A DNA stretch of 64,000 nt from CALCEB01 sp035531475 (GCA_035531475.1 DATKST010000063.1:1-64000), one strand, 5' to 3'; positions 42,365-51,831 are shown, counted from the first letter of the stretch. Numbers and translations: made by a program. Notes: generated by a model not told the origin, from the sequence alone.

Positions 42365-42444
42365 GTTCCCGGGGCGGGCGGTCATTCCCACCGCGAGCCA
42401 CAGTTCCCGGGGCGGGCGGTCATTGCCGCGAACGCGGGAATCCA
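42365..42444. repeat. Short direct repeat with a family D fragment
   Basis: GTTCCCGGGGCGGGCGGTC occurs at 42365 and again at 42403, followed by GAACGCGGGAATCCA, a family D half. It lies between folP and glmM. Confidence 0.6.
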
Positions 42445-42571
42445 GCGGGGCTTAGATTCCCAATTTCGCGATGGTGACGGCACACAAAACGAAGTGTTTG
42501 CACGAAGCGATTGCCCCTGATTCAGCAGCTTTATCAGCCGGCTGTATGGCCGCACTGATTACCTTCAATTG

Positions 42572-43951
42572 ATGCTAAAATTTGAAAAGATGCAGGAAAA
42601 GCCAAAGCTTTTTGGTACGGACGGCGTTCGGGGCGTGGCGGGACGTCCTCCCTTGGACCGGGAGACTGTTCGCAAGCTGGGCTGGGCGTTGGCCAATTTC
42701 CTTACAGGCCAAAGTCAACCAGCGCCGCTTCGCGTGGTGCTCGGCGAAGACACGCGAGAATCGAGCGCCTGGATTGCAGAGTCTTTGTGCTCGGGGCTTG
42801 CCACGGGCGGCGCTCAAGTTTTCCACGCTGGCGTCATCACCACACCAGGCATTGCGTTCCTGACCCGCCATCATCAGTTCAGCGCCGGCGTGATGGTCTC
42901 CGCATCGCACAATCCTTACCAGGACAACGGCATCAAGGTGCTGGCGAGCGCCGGGGTGAAATTGCCGGAGACTGCCGAGCTGGAAATTGAGCGCCTGCTG
43001 GCCAGCGCGCCACAACGGATTGAGGATTGGCGGGATGAAACCACGGAAACCGCGCGGCACTTGGTGGACGACTATCTCGATTTCCTGGAAAGGCTTGCTC
43101 CGCCAAGGGCCACCCTGAGCCGTTTCAGGATGGTGGTGGACCTGGCGAACGGCGCATCGTTCCAGGTGGCCCCCGCCGTTCTTCAACGGCTCGGCATTGA
43201 AGCGCGATTCCTGAATGATCAGCCGAATGGGCGGAACATTAACTTGAATTGCGGCTCGCTTCACCCGCAAGGTCTGGCGTCTGAAACCCATGCCTTCCGG
43301 GCCAACATTGGAGTGGCCTTCGATGGGGACGCCGACCGCGCCATCTTCTCGGGACCCACGGGCCGAATTTACGACGGTGACCACGTCCTGTTTGCCATGG
43401 CCCCGTTTCTGAAGGCGCAAAATTCACTGAAGGGTGGCGCGGTGGTGGGCACACTGATGACCAACCTCGGCCTGGAGCTTGCCCTGCGGGCGCAAGGCAT
43501 CGGCCTGGTTCGGACTTTGGTGGGAGATAAATTCGTGCTGGAGGGAATGCAACGCTCCGGCATCAACCTGGGCGGCGAGCCTTCGGGCCACATCATTTTT
43601 TCGGATATATCGCTGGCGGGTGATGGCCTGGTCACAATGATCGAAGTGTTGCGAATGCTCGCCGAATCCGGCAAGAGCTTGGATGAACTAGCGGGTGGGC
43701 TGCGACAGTTTCCCCAAGTCATCCGCAACGTGCGCGTGACGCAGAAGCCGCCGCTCGAATCCCTTCCGGCCGTGTCCACCGCTCTGGAAGCCTGCCGCGC
43801 CGCCTTTGAAGACCGCGGGCGCGTCATCCTGCGCTACTCGGGTACGGAACCGGTGGCGCGGGTGATGGTGGAGGGAGACGATGCCGCCCGCGTCGATCAT
43901 CACGCCGCACAAATCGCCGGGGCCATCGAAGCCGAGGTTGGAGTATCTTAG
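42572..43951 (+). CDS. glmM: Phosphoglucosamine mutase
   Basis: Interconverts glucosamine 6- and 1-phosphate on the way to UDP-GlcNAc, which feeds peptidoglycan and surface glycans. The 459-residue protein has KLFGTDGVRGVAG, the phosphoserine loop VMVSASHNPYQDNGIK (S112), metal loop FDGDADR (251-256), sugar loop GGEPSGHIIF and phosphate loop RYSGTEPVARVM, all intact. Starts are ATG 42572 or ATG 42590; neither has a strong ribosome site. It lies 214 nt after folP. Confidence 0.95.
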   Translation: MLKFEKMQEKPKLFGTDGVRGVAGRPPLDRETVRKLGWALANFLTGQSQPAPLRVVLGEDTRESSAWIAESLCSGLATGGAQVFHAGVITTPGIAFLTRHHQFSAGVMVSASHNPYQDNGIKVLASAGVKLPETAELEIERLLASAPQRIEDWRDETTETARHLVDDYLDFLERLAPPRATLSRFRMVVDLANGASFQVAPAVLQRLGIEARFLNDQPNGRNINLNCGSLHPQGLASETHAFRANIGVAFDGDADRAIFSGPTGRIYDGDHVLFAMAPFLKAQNSLKGGAVVGTLMTNLGLELALRAQGIGLVRTLVGDKFVLEGMQRSGINLGGEPSGHIIFSDISLAGDGLVTMIEVLRMLAESGKSLDELAGGLRQFPQVIRNVRVTQKPPLESLPAVSTALEACRAAFEDRGRVILRYSGTEPVARVMVEGDDAARVDHHAAQIAGAIEAEVGVS

Positions 43952-43952
43952 G

Positions 43953-44017
43953 CACCCCTCACCCGCCGCTTCGCGTCACCCTCTCCCCGCTTGCGGGGAG
44001 AGGGCAGGGGTGAGGGG
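43953..44017. repeat. Family A palindrome after glmM
   Basis: CACCCCTCACCCGCCGCTTC, core CTCTCCCCGCTTGCGGGGAG, end GGGCAGGGGTGAGGGG. It starts 1-2 nt after the glmM stop and may act as a terminator hairpin. Confidence 0.8.
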
Positions 44018-44170
44018 ATGTATTGGGTCCGAAATGGAAAAGTTATTATCTGACAGCCCGTTAGCCGCGAAAGCTGTAAGTGGCTTGACGGCACGCCGTA
44101 AAATGGGGCAACGGATGAGATCGAAGGCTCATCACCATCGGAAATCAGCCGATGGACCGTGGAGGCTAAA

Positions 44171-44935
44171 ATGCGTACCAGAATGACAACCAGGGTAACA
44201 TTTCTTGGACCGCTCCTCTTGCTCGTGTCAAACGGACTCTGCGCGCCTTGGCAGACTGCCTCGACTCAAGCCAGGCCTCAAGCGCCCGCCCGCTTGGTTG
44301 TGCCGTCAGAAACACGGATTCCGCTGGTGCTGGTCAGCGCCCTCAGCAGCCGCACGGCCTACGTCGGACAGAAAGTTTACTGTCGCACGGTTTATCCGGT
44401 TGCCGTCAACGATCGCATCCTGATTCCGGTGAATACCTATATCAAGGGTGAGATCACCCAGGTGGAGCGGCCAGGCCACGTCAAAGGCAAGGCCCAAATA
44501 GGATTGCGATTTGATTCCATCACTCTTCCGAACGGGGTCACTCGTTCGCTGAACGCAACCCTTTCCAATTATGCCGGGAATGGTAAAGAAGGCTTCAACA
44601 GGACCGAATCGAAGATTACCGGCCAAGGAACGAAAGGGAAAGATGCCGAGACCGTGGGCGTCACGGCCGCCGAAAGTGCTTCCATCGGAGCGATTTCCAC
44701 CATCAGCGCAGGTCGAGCCGGATTGGGGGCAGCAACCGGAGGAGCAGCCGGCGGGCTGGCCGGTTTGATTTACGTTCTGGCCACGCGCGGAAAGGAAATT
44801 GTTCTGCCTCGGGGCACGAGCCTGGAGCTGGAACTTCTGCGGCCTCTCAGTTTCTATCCCGACGAAGTTGGAGGACCGGAACATTATCCTGCGGGCCCGG
44901 CTTTTGAGCGCCGCGACCCGGGGCCCGGAATCTGA
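44171..44935 (+). CDS. Secreted protein with a TrbI/VirB10-like barrel segment, function unknown
   Basis: A 254-residue protein; ATG 44171 has GGAGG at 5 nt. Signal peptide about 1-25. The segment IPLVLVSALSSRTAYVGQKV, RTVYPVAVNDRILIPVNTYI, KGEITQVERPGHVKGKAQIG, LRFDSITLPNGVTRSLNATL resembles the barrel domain of VirB10/TrbI proteins. It also has a Gly/Ala-rich stretch (AGLGAATGGAAGGLAGLIYV) that could cross a membrane, then LPRGTSLELELLRPLSFY. No secretion-system gene is near, so a stand-alone envelope role is likely. The resemblance is by motif only. Confidence 0.6.
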   Translation: MRTRMTTRVTFLGPLLLLVSNGLCAPWQTASTQARPQAPARLVVPSETRIPLVLVSALSSRTAYVGQKVYCRTVYPVAVNDRILIPVNTYIKGEITQVERPGHVKGKAQIGLRFDSITLPNGVTRSLNATLSNYAGNGKEGFNRTESKITGQGTKGKDAETVGVTAAESASIGAISTISAGRAGLGAATGGAAGGLAGLIYVLATRGKEIVLPRGTSLELELLRPLSFYPDEVGGPEHYPAGPAFERRDPGPGI

Positions 44936-45512
44936 GGCAATGCTGGAAGGAAGTAAGAGCGCTGGCAAGATTTGCGGATGGTTCCCACGTTTCAAGATTT
45001 CGGGTTCAACTCCGGGTGCACGGTCACTCCGGACCTCCATGAAAGATAGAGGACACACTCAAGCACCAGATGTATCGTTTTGAATCACTTCTGCGAAATT
45101 AATCCTCCAGGCAACCCAAAGTCCTCTCCTAATCCATTGGAAATAGAAGGCGGAATTATTCTGTCTTATTCGTCTCGCCCGTCCCCACCGTCTCATCTGT
45201 GCAAGCTACGATAATTTGGCGTCGATCAAAACCATCGCCTAGAAACCCGGTCTTCGGTACAAACGCATTGTAAAATCTATGTAAAATGCTGATGCAGCCA
45301 CAATAAATTAGGAGTTTCGAGGTTTAATCACATATTCAAGATGGTGACGGCCCCATGCCGGGAATCGCTGATAAAGGCTTTATCTTGCAGTTAATAAAAG
45401 TGCCAATACTTGTGCCGAAAAAGGATTGAGCTTAAGCTCTTTCGAACTTCCCAGTACAGGGAACGGGGAAGGAAAGTGACTTCGAGGGGGAAACCTGGAG
45501 GACAAACTTCAG
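44936..45512. other. Long leader region of the arylsulfotransferase gene
   Basis: No gene found. This region is noticeably AT-richer than its surroundings. The perfect inverted repeat GATAAAGGCTTTATC is at 45370-45384, about 130 nt before the start codon, and could be an operator. Several TAAAAT-like boxes occur at 45270-45290. No sigma54 -24/-12 pair was found. Confidence 0.45.
45370..45384. promoter_or_regulatory. Possible operator palindrome
   Basis: GATAAAGGCTTTATC has perfect 6-bp arms around a 3-bp centre. It lies in the AT-rich leader of the arylsulfotransferase gene. No binding protein can be named. Confidence 0.3.
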
Positions 45513-47345
45513 ATGAGCAAAGGGTTCGGACAAAGGGTAGCGTTAACAACCATAGCTGTGATGTGCGTGCTGCTGCTGGTCCATTGCGGTAGCAGCACGA
45601 GTGGGGCCGGCGGGTCTTCGCAGTCGAGCAATTCGGTAACGATCTCCCCACTCGTGGTGAATATCGCGCCTGGCCAGAGTTATCAGTTTAGCGCCTCGAA
45701 CAACGCGGTCACTTGGACTTTGAACCCTGCGTCCGGTACAAACATAGATCCTAACTCTCTGAGTCAAATCGCAACGATCAGTACGAGTGGCTTGTTGCAG
45801 GCGGCCACCAATGCACCGCCGATCGTGCTCATGGTGACGGCTACCAGCACCGCTAATTCTTCTTCCTCCGCAAGCTCCACGGTCACCATTATTCCACCTG
45901 GTACGGTTTCAACCACCAATAACCCGTTGGTGGCGAAATTTTCCATTACCTTGCCCCGGGCAGGGTCAGCCTCAATTCAATTTGGTCCCGACACAAATTA
46001 CGGGTTAAAAACCTGGACCCAATCCGCGCCGCCGAGTGGCCCTCTAAGCATCCTCGTCGCCGGCATGAAGCCTAACACCACTTATCACATGTCTGCCGCA
46101 ATTCAATTTTCCGACGGGTCAACCTTCACCGATCAGGACCATACTTTTACAACTGGAGTTGTGCCCCCGAATCAAATTCCCACTTTCAGCATTAGCAACC
46201 CCAACAACCTTACACCCAACCCCGGGGTGGAACTCTTCGATGGAGTGGGCGAGCCTGGTTACATCCAGGCGGGAGCAACAGATCTCCAAGGTAACCTGAT
46301 TTGGTACTTTAGCCCGCCCGCACAATATCCTGAAAACATTGTGACTCCTTTCAAGCTATTGCCCAATGGAAATTTCATCGTCGTTATCTCTGGTCCGCCC
46401 AAACTTCCTCCAACTTCGGCCGGAGTAATGCTTGAAGAAATCGATTTGGCGGGCGACGTCATCTGGCAGTTGCCGATCACTCAGCTTAACCAGGAGCTCG
46501 CTGCTGGCGGTTACAATCTGAACGCTATTGAATTTCATCACGATATTCTTCCTCTCTCGAACGGTCACATTATCGCCCTCGTTGACAGCACTCAGACATT
46601 TAATGATTTGCCGGGGTATCCGGGTCCCACAGTCGTCTTTGGGGACGCATTGGTGGATCTTGACCAAAACTTGCAGCCGGTCTGGGTCTGGAACGAGTTC
46701 GACCACCTGGATATCAATCGCCACCCTATGCAATTTCCGGACTGGACCCACACCAACGCCATCATCTATTCGCCCAGTGATGGCGATATAATTGTCTCCA
46801 TGCGCCACCAGAATTGGATCGTGAAGGTTAACTACGATAACGGAAGGGGAAATGGAGACATTGTTTGGAAACTAGGTGAAGGCGGCGATTTTACATTGCA
46901 AGGCGGAACAGACCCCATAGATTGGTTTTATGCGCAGCACGGCATCAAACTTTTGAGCACAAGCAGTACCGGGACTTACGAACTTGGAATGTTCGACAAC
47001 GGCAATGACCGCATCGTGGATCAGAACGGAGACCTTTGCGGATCCGCCGGTGTGCAGACCTGTTACAGCACTGTCCCTATTTTTCAAATCAACGAGGCGG
47101 CGAAAACCGCCACCCTGGTGTGGAGGGACACTCTGCCATTCTTTTCTTTCTTTGGTGGAAACATGCAACGGCTCCTGAATGGTAACGTGGAATTCGATGC
47201 ATCAGCCTTGGGACCAAATTCATCACAAGTTACGGAGGTGACCGAACAGAGCACGCCGGAAACGGTGTGGCAAATGAATGAAACTCCATCCCTCTTGTAC
47301 CGGGCATTCCGCATTCCCAGCTTGTACCCAAACGTCACTTGGTAG
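45513..47345 (+). CDS. Arylsulfotransferase (ASST) lipoprotein with N-terminal Ig-like domain
   Basis: A 610-residue lipoprotein: the lipobox LLVHC puts the lipidated cysteine at 25. Residues about 40-127 form a BIG2-like Ig domain (VTISPLVVNIAPGQSYQFSA). Residues 130-215 form a second beta domain. The rest is the six-bladed ASST propeller with IEFHHDILPLSNGHIIAL, FPDWTHTNAIIYSP (H413), SMRHQNWIVKV (R431, H432) and WFYAQHGIKL (H476), which supply the candidate catalytic His/Arg set. ASSTs move sulfate from aryl sulfate to phenols; some act on glycans. Codon and base usage look more AT-rich than in neighbours, perhaps indicating transfer. It is convergent with the next gene. Confidence 0.85.
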   Translation: MSKGFGQRVALTTIAVMCVLLLVHCGSSTSGAGGSSQSSNSVTISPLVVNIAPGQSYQFSASNNAVTWTLNPASGTNIDPNSLSQIATISTSGLLQAATNAPPIVLMVTATSTANSSSSASSTVTIIPPGTVSTTNNPLVAKFSITLPRAGSASIQFGPDTNYGLKTWTQSAPPSGPLSILVAGMKPNTTYHMSAAIQFSDGSTFTDQDHTFTTGVVPPNQIPTFSISNPNNLTPNPGVELFDGVGEPGYIQAGATDLQGNLIWYFSPPAQYPENIVTPFKLLPNGNFIVVISGPPKLPPTSAGVMLEEIDLAGDVIWQLPITQLNQELAAGGYNLNAIEFHHDILPLSNGHIIALVDSTQTFNDLPGYPGPTVVFGDALVDLDQNLQPVWVWNEFDHLDINRHPMQFPDWTHTNAIIYSPSDGDIIVSMRHQNWIVKVNYDNGRGNGDIVWKLGEGGDFTLQGGTDPIDWFYAQHGIKLLSTSSTGTYELGMFDNGNDRIVDQNGDLCGSAGVQTCYSTVPIFQINEAAKTATLVWRDTLPFFSFFGGNMQRLLNGNVEFDASALGPNSSQVTEVTEQSTPETVWQMNETPSLLYRAFRIPSLYPNVTW

Positions 47346-47370
47346 TTGGTGGCTGTGTGAATCCTACCAA
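47339..47370. terminator. Weak stem-loop between convergent genes
   Basis: TTGGTAG (47339-47345, including the ASST stop) pairs with CTACCAA (47364-47370). There is no U-tract, so the terminator role is tentative. Confidence 0.3.
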
Positions 47371-47438
47371 CCCGCATTTGCGAAGATATTCACATTTGCG
47401 GCCCCGCGATTAATGACCTTGCCACTTTACCTTTGATG

Positions 47439-48848
47439 TCAGGGTAGCCCTGGTCCATTCCTAGATTGGCGTTCCGCCCGCCTTTCAACACACGCCGCCT
47501 TGTATCCAATCCCAAGAACCACGGCCAGAGTCAGCGCATTGGCTGGAATCTGCAGGTTAAAGTCGGTAAAGCTATGGAGCAGGATGGCGAGCGTACCGCC
47601 GATACAACCCAAAAGTATGGAAGGGCGGTACCGTCGTGTATCCGTCAGGAAGGAAACTACCATGCGGATGAGCAGAACGATCATCGGAAGAAATAGCAAC
47701 GCTGCCCCCAGTAACCCTGTCTCGCTCGCAACCTCCATATAGTCATTGTGAGTGTGGTCCACGAGAAAGGTCAGCCAGCCGGTCTGATAGTGCCGGAAGC
47801 TGTATTGGAAAGTGCCGAGTCCGGTTCCAACCCAGGGATAATCATGGATCAGGCGAAGCGTGTCCTGCCAGAAGATCAATCGCCCCTCCACCTGGAAATA
47901 CTGCTCGCCGCCTCGAAACACCTCAAATCGGGCCAGGATCGGGTTCAGTCCGATCCACAGGGCATAGGCAAAGACCAGCGACAAAAAAATCACGAGCCCT
48001 GCCATCCAAGCCTTTTTCCGAGCCTTGAGTTGTGCGAGGAGGCCCAAAAAGACGAGCGTGGAAATAAATACAAGGACGCCCGACCTCGACCGGGCGAAAA
48101 TGAAACCCATGGCCATAAATACCAGCAAGAACGAATAAAACAATGTTGCGATCCCCGCCGATGTTTGGGTTCCGGCTTGCCGGGTTCCCCGCCGCCGGCG
48201 CCGCTCCTCCTGCCAGGTTTGAAACATGTAGAAAATCAGTCCAAAAACGAAGGGGAAAGTAAGCTCCAGGAATCCTGCAAAATGATTGTGATTGATGAAG
48301 GTCCCGGTCCCCGAATCCGTGTAATATTCTTTGGAGAAAGTGAAGATCTTCTGCCAGCCCGTCAAGTATTGAATTGCTCCATAAGCCGTCTCGAACAGAC
48401 CCAGGTAGATCAATATCCGGACCAGCGTGCTTTTCCTTTTCCTCGAATCGAAAAGGTAAACTGCAAGGATAAAAGCGCAGACATAAGCCAGAACCTTCAT
48501 CAGCATGAGGAGGGTAGCGTGCGGATAGATACTAAGGGTCAGACGTGAAGAGGACTCATGGATCACTTCCAGCACGGAAGCCGGCAAAACCCTCTCTGGA
48601 GAAATATGTTTGACGAATGCGGCAGGCAAAGGCACAGTCTGAATGAATACTAGGAGACAAAATAAGAGAGTCCACAGTGGCCACTTCAATTGGAATCGTC
48701 CTTCCAGCGTTTGCCGGGCGAGCAAGGCAAAGAGGCAAGCGAAAAGAACGATTTCAAGAATGCTGTAGGCAAGAGGTTGGACGCCACCGAACGCGAGGAC
48801 CTCACCGATGATCGTCAGGCCAAGAACGGCTTCGAGGATTCGATCCAT
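47439..48848 (-). CDS. O-antigen ligase/polymerase family membrane protein (Wzy_C), copy 3
   Basis: A 469-residue protein with about 11 membrane spans. Shared landmarks with copy 1 are TFINHNHFAGFLELTFPFVF, FARSRSGVLVFISTLVFLGL, YPWVGTGLGTFQYSFRHYQT, VDHTHNDYMEVASETGLLGA and LLHSFTDFNLQIPANALTLA. The NHNHFAG and THNDYMEV motifs place it in the same subgroup as copy 1 rather than copy 2. ATG 48848 used. It is last in the second glycan locus, after a decayed sugar transferase. Confidence 0.88.
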   Translation of the reverse strand: MDRILEAVLGLTIIGEVLAFGGVQPLAYSILEIVLFACLFALLARQTLEGRFQLKWPLWTLLFCLLVFIQTVPLPAAFVKHISPERVLPASVLEVIHESSSRLTLSIYPHATLLMLMKVLAYVCAFILAVYLFDSRKRKSTLVRILIYLGLFETAYGAIQYLTGWQKIFTFSKEYYTDSGTGTFINHNHFAGFLELTFPFVFGLIFYMFQTWQEERRRRRGTRQAGTQTSAGIATLFYSFLLVFMAMGFIFARSRSGVLVFISTLVFLGLLAQLKARKKAWMAGLVIFLSLVFAYALWIGLNPILARFEVFRGGEQYFQVEGRLIFWQDTLRLIHDYPWVGTGLGTFQYSFRHYQTGWLTFLVDHTHNDYMEVASETGLLGAALLFLPMIVLLIRMVVSFLTDTRRYRPSILLGCIGGTLAILLHSFTDFNLQIPANALTLAVVLGIGYKAACVERRAERQSRNGPGLP

Positions 48849-48898
48849 GTCTTTGCAGAAACCTCACTGCCATGATCCCTTTCCTTCTTTGCAGGGAT

Positions 48899-49148
48899 CT
48901 AATCGGCATTTCTATTCGCAGAGAACGTCGTCACCATGGTCAAGAGGATGATCTTCAGATCAAAAAAGTCGCCAGATGCCCAGGGAGTAAGGGTCTTGTT
49001 CAATCCGCCTTATAACGCGATTGCACCCCGTCAGCCAATCACTCACGCAGGCCCGGTGCTTGCGACCGTTTGGATAACGGCTCGAATTGCGCTGGGCAAC
49101 GTTTCCCAAGAACTTTTGCACAAAGCGTGGACATTCCGGCCGCTCCGG
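48899..49148 (-). pseudogene. Remnant of a polyprenyl-phosphate sugar transferase
   Basis: The minus strand from about 49148 can be read as PERPECPRFVQKFLGNVAQR, then DWLTG, then VIRRIEQDPY and GIWRLF. Past a run of six T it continues, in another frame, FFDLKIILLTMVTTFSANRN to a TAG at 48899-48901. The intact protein at 55554-56954 has PERPHFVQKFLEEVAQYNTR and FVFDLKIIMMTIIRTFAANR at the matching places. The middle is changed (VSDWLTG for MTGWAQVNGW), a frameshift is visible, and everything before PERP is lost. It is therefore a decayed paralogue of about 85 codons. Confidence 0.75.
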
Positions 49149-49177
49149 TCTGGCAGAAAGCTCTTAGGCCGTTTCGC

Positions 49178-50074
49178 CTAACTGGCCGGGCACGCAGGGC
49201 TCGCTCCATGCCCTTTTTCCCCAAGGTAACGCTCCAGTGCATCCTCCCAATGGGCGATGGGCCCCACCAGGCGGGACACCTTTGAGTTATCCAAAACACT
49301 GTACGAGGGGCGCCGAGCAACAGTCCGGAATTCATCTCTGGAGACGGGAATGACGCGCGCGGGAAGTCCCCCGCGACGAACGATGTCCCGGGCGAATTCG
49401 AACCAGCTCGCATGACCCGTGTTCACCGCGTGATAGATGCCTTGGGCAGCGCGAGCCTGGATTAGAGAAAGAATTATCCAGGCTGCGTCCGCGGTGCTGG
49501 TGGGAGACATGCGAATATCATTCACAACCCGAACTTCGCCCTTCTCCTTCGCGATCCGCAGTATGGTTTCGACGAAATTCCCCCCCTTGCCACTCGAACC
49601 GGCGGTCCCAAAAAGTGAGGCCATGCGCACAATAAGGGTATCTTCAGCATACTTCCTCAAGATCAGGCATTCTCCCAGGAATTTCGACGCTCCATAGACG
49701 TTCACGGGAGAGGGGGCATCGGTCTCGGAATAGGGAAGCGAATGTCCGCCTCCAAAGACATAATCCGTGCTCGTGTGCACCAATCGCGCGCCTTTTTCCT
49801 TGCAGGCGGCGGCGATGCGCGCCGCGGCCTGGCTGTTGATCAGCAGGGCATCGGTTCCGGCAGCTTCAGCATCGTCAACCCGGTTATAGCTCACACAATT
49901 GATGAGTACTTCAAAATCCAAATTCAAAAGAGTTTTCTCAATATCATCCAGCTTGGATACATCCAAGTCATTGCGACGGAGAGGAATCATCTGGAAGTCA
50001 GGGAATTTTGCTCGCTGCGCACGAAGAATGTCATGCCCCAATTGCCCGCTCGCTCCAAGCAGCACAATTCTCAT
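49178..50074 (-). CDS. rfbD: dTDP-4-dehydrorhamnose reductase
   Basis: Last step of dTDP-L-rhamnose synthesis: reduces dTDP-4-keto-L-rhamnose with NADPH. The 298-residue protein has MRIVLLGASGQLGHDI (nucleotide loop), VLINCVSYNRVDDAEA, STDYVFGG and the catalytic YGASKFLGE (Tyr-x3-Lys). Length is normal. It is downstream of rfbB by 146 nt; no start-site doubt (ATG 50074). Confidence 0.93.
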   Translation of the reverse strand: MRIVLLGASGQLGHDILRAQRAKFPDFQMIPLRRNDLDVSKLDDIEKTLLNLDFEVLINCVSYNRVDDAEAAGTDALLINSQAAARIAAACKEKGARLVHTSTDYVFGGGHSLPYSETDAPSPVNVYGASKFLGECLILRKYAEDTLIVRMASLFGTAGSSGKGGNFVETILRIAKEKGEVRVVNDIRMSPTSTADAAWIILSLIQARAAQGIYHAVNTGHASWFEFARDIVRRGGLPARVIPVSRDEFRTVARRPSYSVLDNSKVSRLVGPIAHWEDALERYLGEKGHGASPACPAS

Positions 50075-50220
50075 TTGACTGCCTGCCTCCTCGGCTCATC
50101 AAGCCCAGCGCGGAACCACGGCTAACTGGGAGGTTTCCAACCCGCGCCGGAAAGGACTTTCTGCCTTCGTGTCATTGTGGGCGCCTGGTCCGTGACTCGA
50201 TCCTGCACTCAATCGGCGTC

Positions 50221-51249
50221 TCAAAGCTGGCTGAGAGTTGTTTCCCGGTTCTTGTAAAACTTCTCGTAGTAGGTCTGGTACTCCCCGCTCCTTGCCTTGC
50301 TGATCCAGCTCGCGTGGCTTTGATACCACTGAACCGTTTCCTTAAGGCCGGATTCCAATTCAACCGCCGGTTCCCATGCAAGCTCCGATCTCAGCTTTTG
50401 AGTATTCAGCGCGTATCGGCGGTCGTGGCCGGGCCGGTCGGCCACGAATTCAATCAGATGTCCAGGCTTGTTCAGAATTTGGAGCAGCCGCCGGATGATT
50501 TCCAGGTTGGTGACAGGCTGCCCATACCCAATATTGTATATTTCCCCAGGCCGGCCGGCTTCAAGCACGCGGGCTATCGCACGGCAGTGATCCTCGACAA
50601 AAATCCAGTCTCGCTCATTGAGGCCGTCACCATAAACTGGAAGCTTTTTTCCCTCCAAAGCCTGGGCAATCATCAGCGGGATGAGTTTTTCCGGAAATTG
50701 CCAAGGGCCGTAGTTGTTGGAGGACCGCGTGGTCAGGACAGGAAAGCGATAGGTGTGCCAGAAACTCCGTGCCAGCAAATCCGCTGCACCCTTCGTCGCC
50801 GCATAAGGGCTGTTTGGCTGAAGCGGACTGTCTTCACTCGCAAATTCTCCCGGCCCCAAACTTCCGTAAACTTCGTCGGTACTGACATAGACAAACCGTT
50901 CGACACGCCGCTGGCGTGCGGTTTCAAGTAGATTAAAAGTGCCGAGAACATTGGTCTGGACAAACTCCGCGCCTCCCGCAATACTGCGGTCCACGTGAGT
51001 CTCAGCCGCAAAGTGGACGATTGCATCCACTGAGGCATCCAGGAGGCTGTTAAGCAATCCCTTGTCAGCAACGTCTCCCTTCACAAATCTATAGTTCGGA
51101 TGGGATTGAACCCGGGAGAGGTTATCAAGGTTTCCAGCGTAGGTGAGCTTGTCCAGGTTGATGATTTGCGCATCCGGATTCGCTTTAAGGAAAAAATGGA
51201 TGAAGTTCGATCCAATAAACCCGGCTCCGCCGGTCACAATGATCCTCAA
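50221..51249 (-). CDS. rfbB: dTDP-glucose 4,6-dehydratase
   Basis: Second step of dTDP-rhamnose synthesis. A 342-residue extended SDR: GGAGFIGSNF, FAAETHVDRSI, STDEVYGSL, catalytic YAATKGAADLL, TRSSNNYGPWQFPEKLIP and the C-terminal RPGHDRRYAL. The start is a TTG at 51249 with AAAGGGG 9 nt ahead; no better start exists because the family sequence begins right at MRIIVTGG. It lies 27 nt after rfbC. Confidence 0.95.
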   Translation of the reverse strand: MRIIVTGGAGFIGSNFIHFFLKANPDAQIINLDKLTYAGNLDNLSRVQSHPNYRFVKGDVADKGLLNSLLDASVDAIVHFAAETHVDRSIAGGAEFVQTNVLGTFNLLETARQRRVERFVYVSTDEVYGSLGPGEFASEDSPLQPNSPYAATKGAADLLARSFWHTYRFPVLTTRSSNNYGPWQFPEKLIPLMIAQALEGKKLPVYGDGLNERDWIFVEDHCRAIARVLEAGRPGEIYNIGYGQPVTNLEIIRRLLQILNKPGHLIEFVADRPGHDRRYALNTQKLRSELAWEPAVELESGLKETVQWYQSHASWISKARSGEYQTYYEKFYKNRETTLSQL

Positions 51250-51276
51250 GGCCTGCAGCCCCTTTCCATAGCATTT

Positions 51277-51831
51277 CTAGCTGAAGAAGTCAGCAACCTC
51301 GGAGAATGGCGGCAACCCAAGATCCTTCCCGGAAAGAATTGCTTCTCTCTCCGAGACCGGCCATTGGATGCCAAGCTGAGGATCATTCCAAAGCACTCCA
51401 CGATCGCAATCGGGGGCATAATAGCTAGTGACCTTGTAGATGACTTCTGTATTCGGTTCCAGGGTACAGAACCCATGGCCGAATCCGGCTGGGACGAGTA
51501 TCTGATTCCATTCCTCGGCGCTCAGAACCACGCTGACGTGCTTTCCGAAGGTTGGCGAGGACCGCCGAAGATCGACCGCCACATCGAAAACCGAGCCCCG
51601 GACCACCCGTAATAGCTTGTCTTGCGCAAAAGGCGGAATCTGAAAATGAATGCCCCGAATCACTCCCATTTGCACCGAGAGCGAGTGATTGTCCTGGACA
51701 AAATCAAGGGAAATACCCGCTTCCTCTAGAGCTTTCTTGCTATACGTCTCCGAGAAGAAGCCACGATGGTCACTGTACCTCACTGGCTTTATGAACTTAA
51801 CCTCCGGGATCGCCGCCGCCCGAACCTCCAT
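51277..51831 (-). CDS. rfbC: dTDP-4-dehydrorhamnose 3,5-epimerase
   Basis: Third step of dTDP-rhamnose synthesis, a cupin epimerase. The 184-residue protein has YSDHRGFFSETY, VQDNHSLSVQMGVIRGIHFQ (catalytic His), VVRGSVFDVAVDLRRSSPTF (Asp), and VPAGFGHGFCTLEPNTEVIYK. Ends in a normal tail (SGKDLGLPPFSEV). The gap to rfbA upstream is 247 nt and holds nothing recognisable. Confidence 0.95.
   Translation of the reverse strand: MEVRAAAIPEVKFIKPVRYSDHRGFFSETYSKKALEEAGISLDFVQDNHSLSVQMGVIRGIHFQIPPFAQDKLLRVVRGSVFDVAVDLRRSSPTFGKHVSVVLSAEEWNQILVPAGFGHGFCTLEPNTEVIYKVTSYYAPDCDRGVLWNDPQLGIQWPVSEREAILSGKDLGLPPFSEVADFFS

Noticed and set aside
45395..45420. GTGCCA/TTGTGCC words suggesting a sigma54 promoter before the arylsulfotransferase gene
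   Set aside because: The GG-to-GC spacing does not match the required -24/-12 spacing on either strand.
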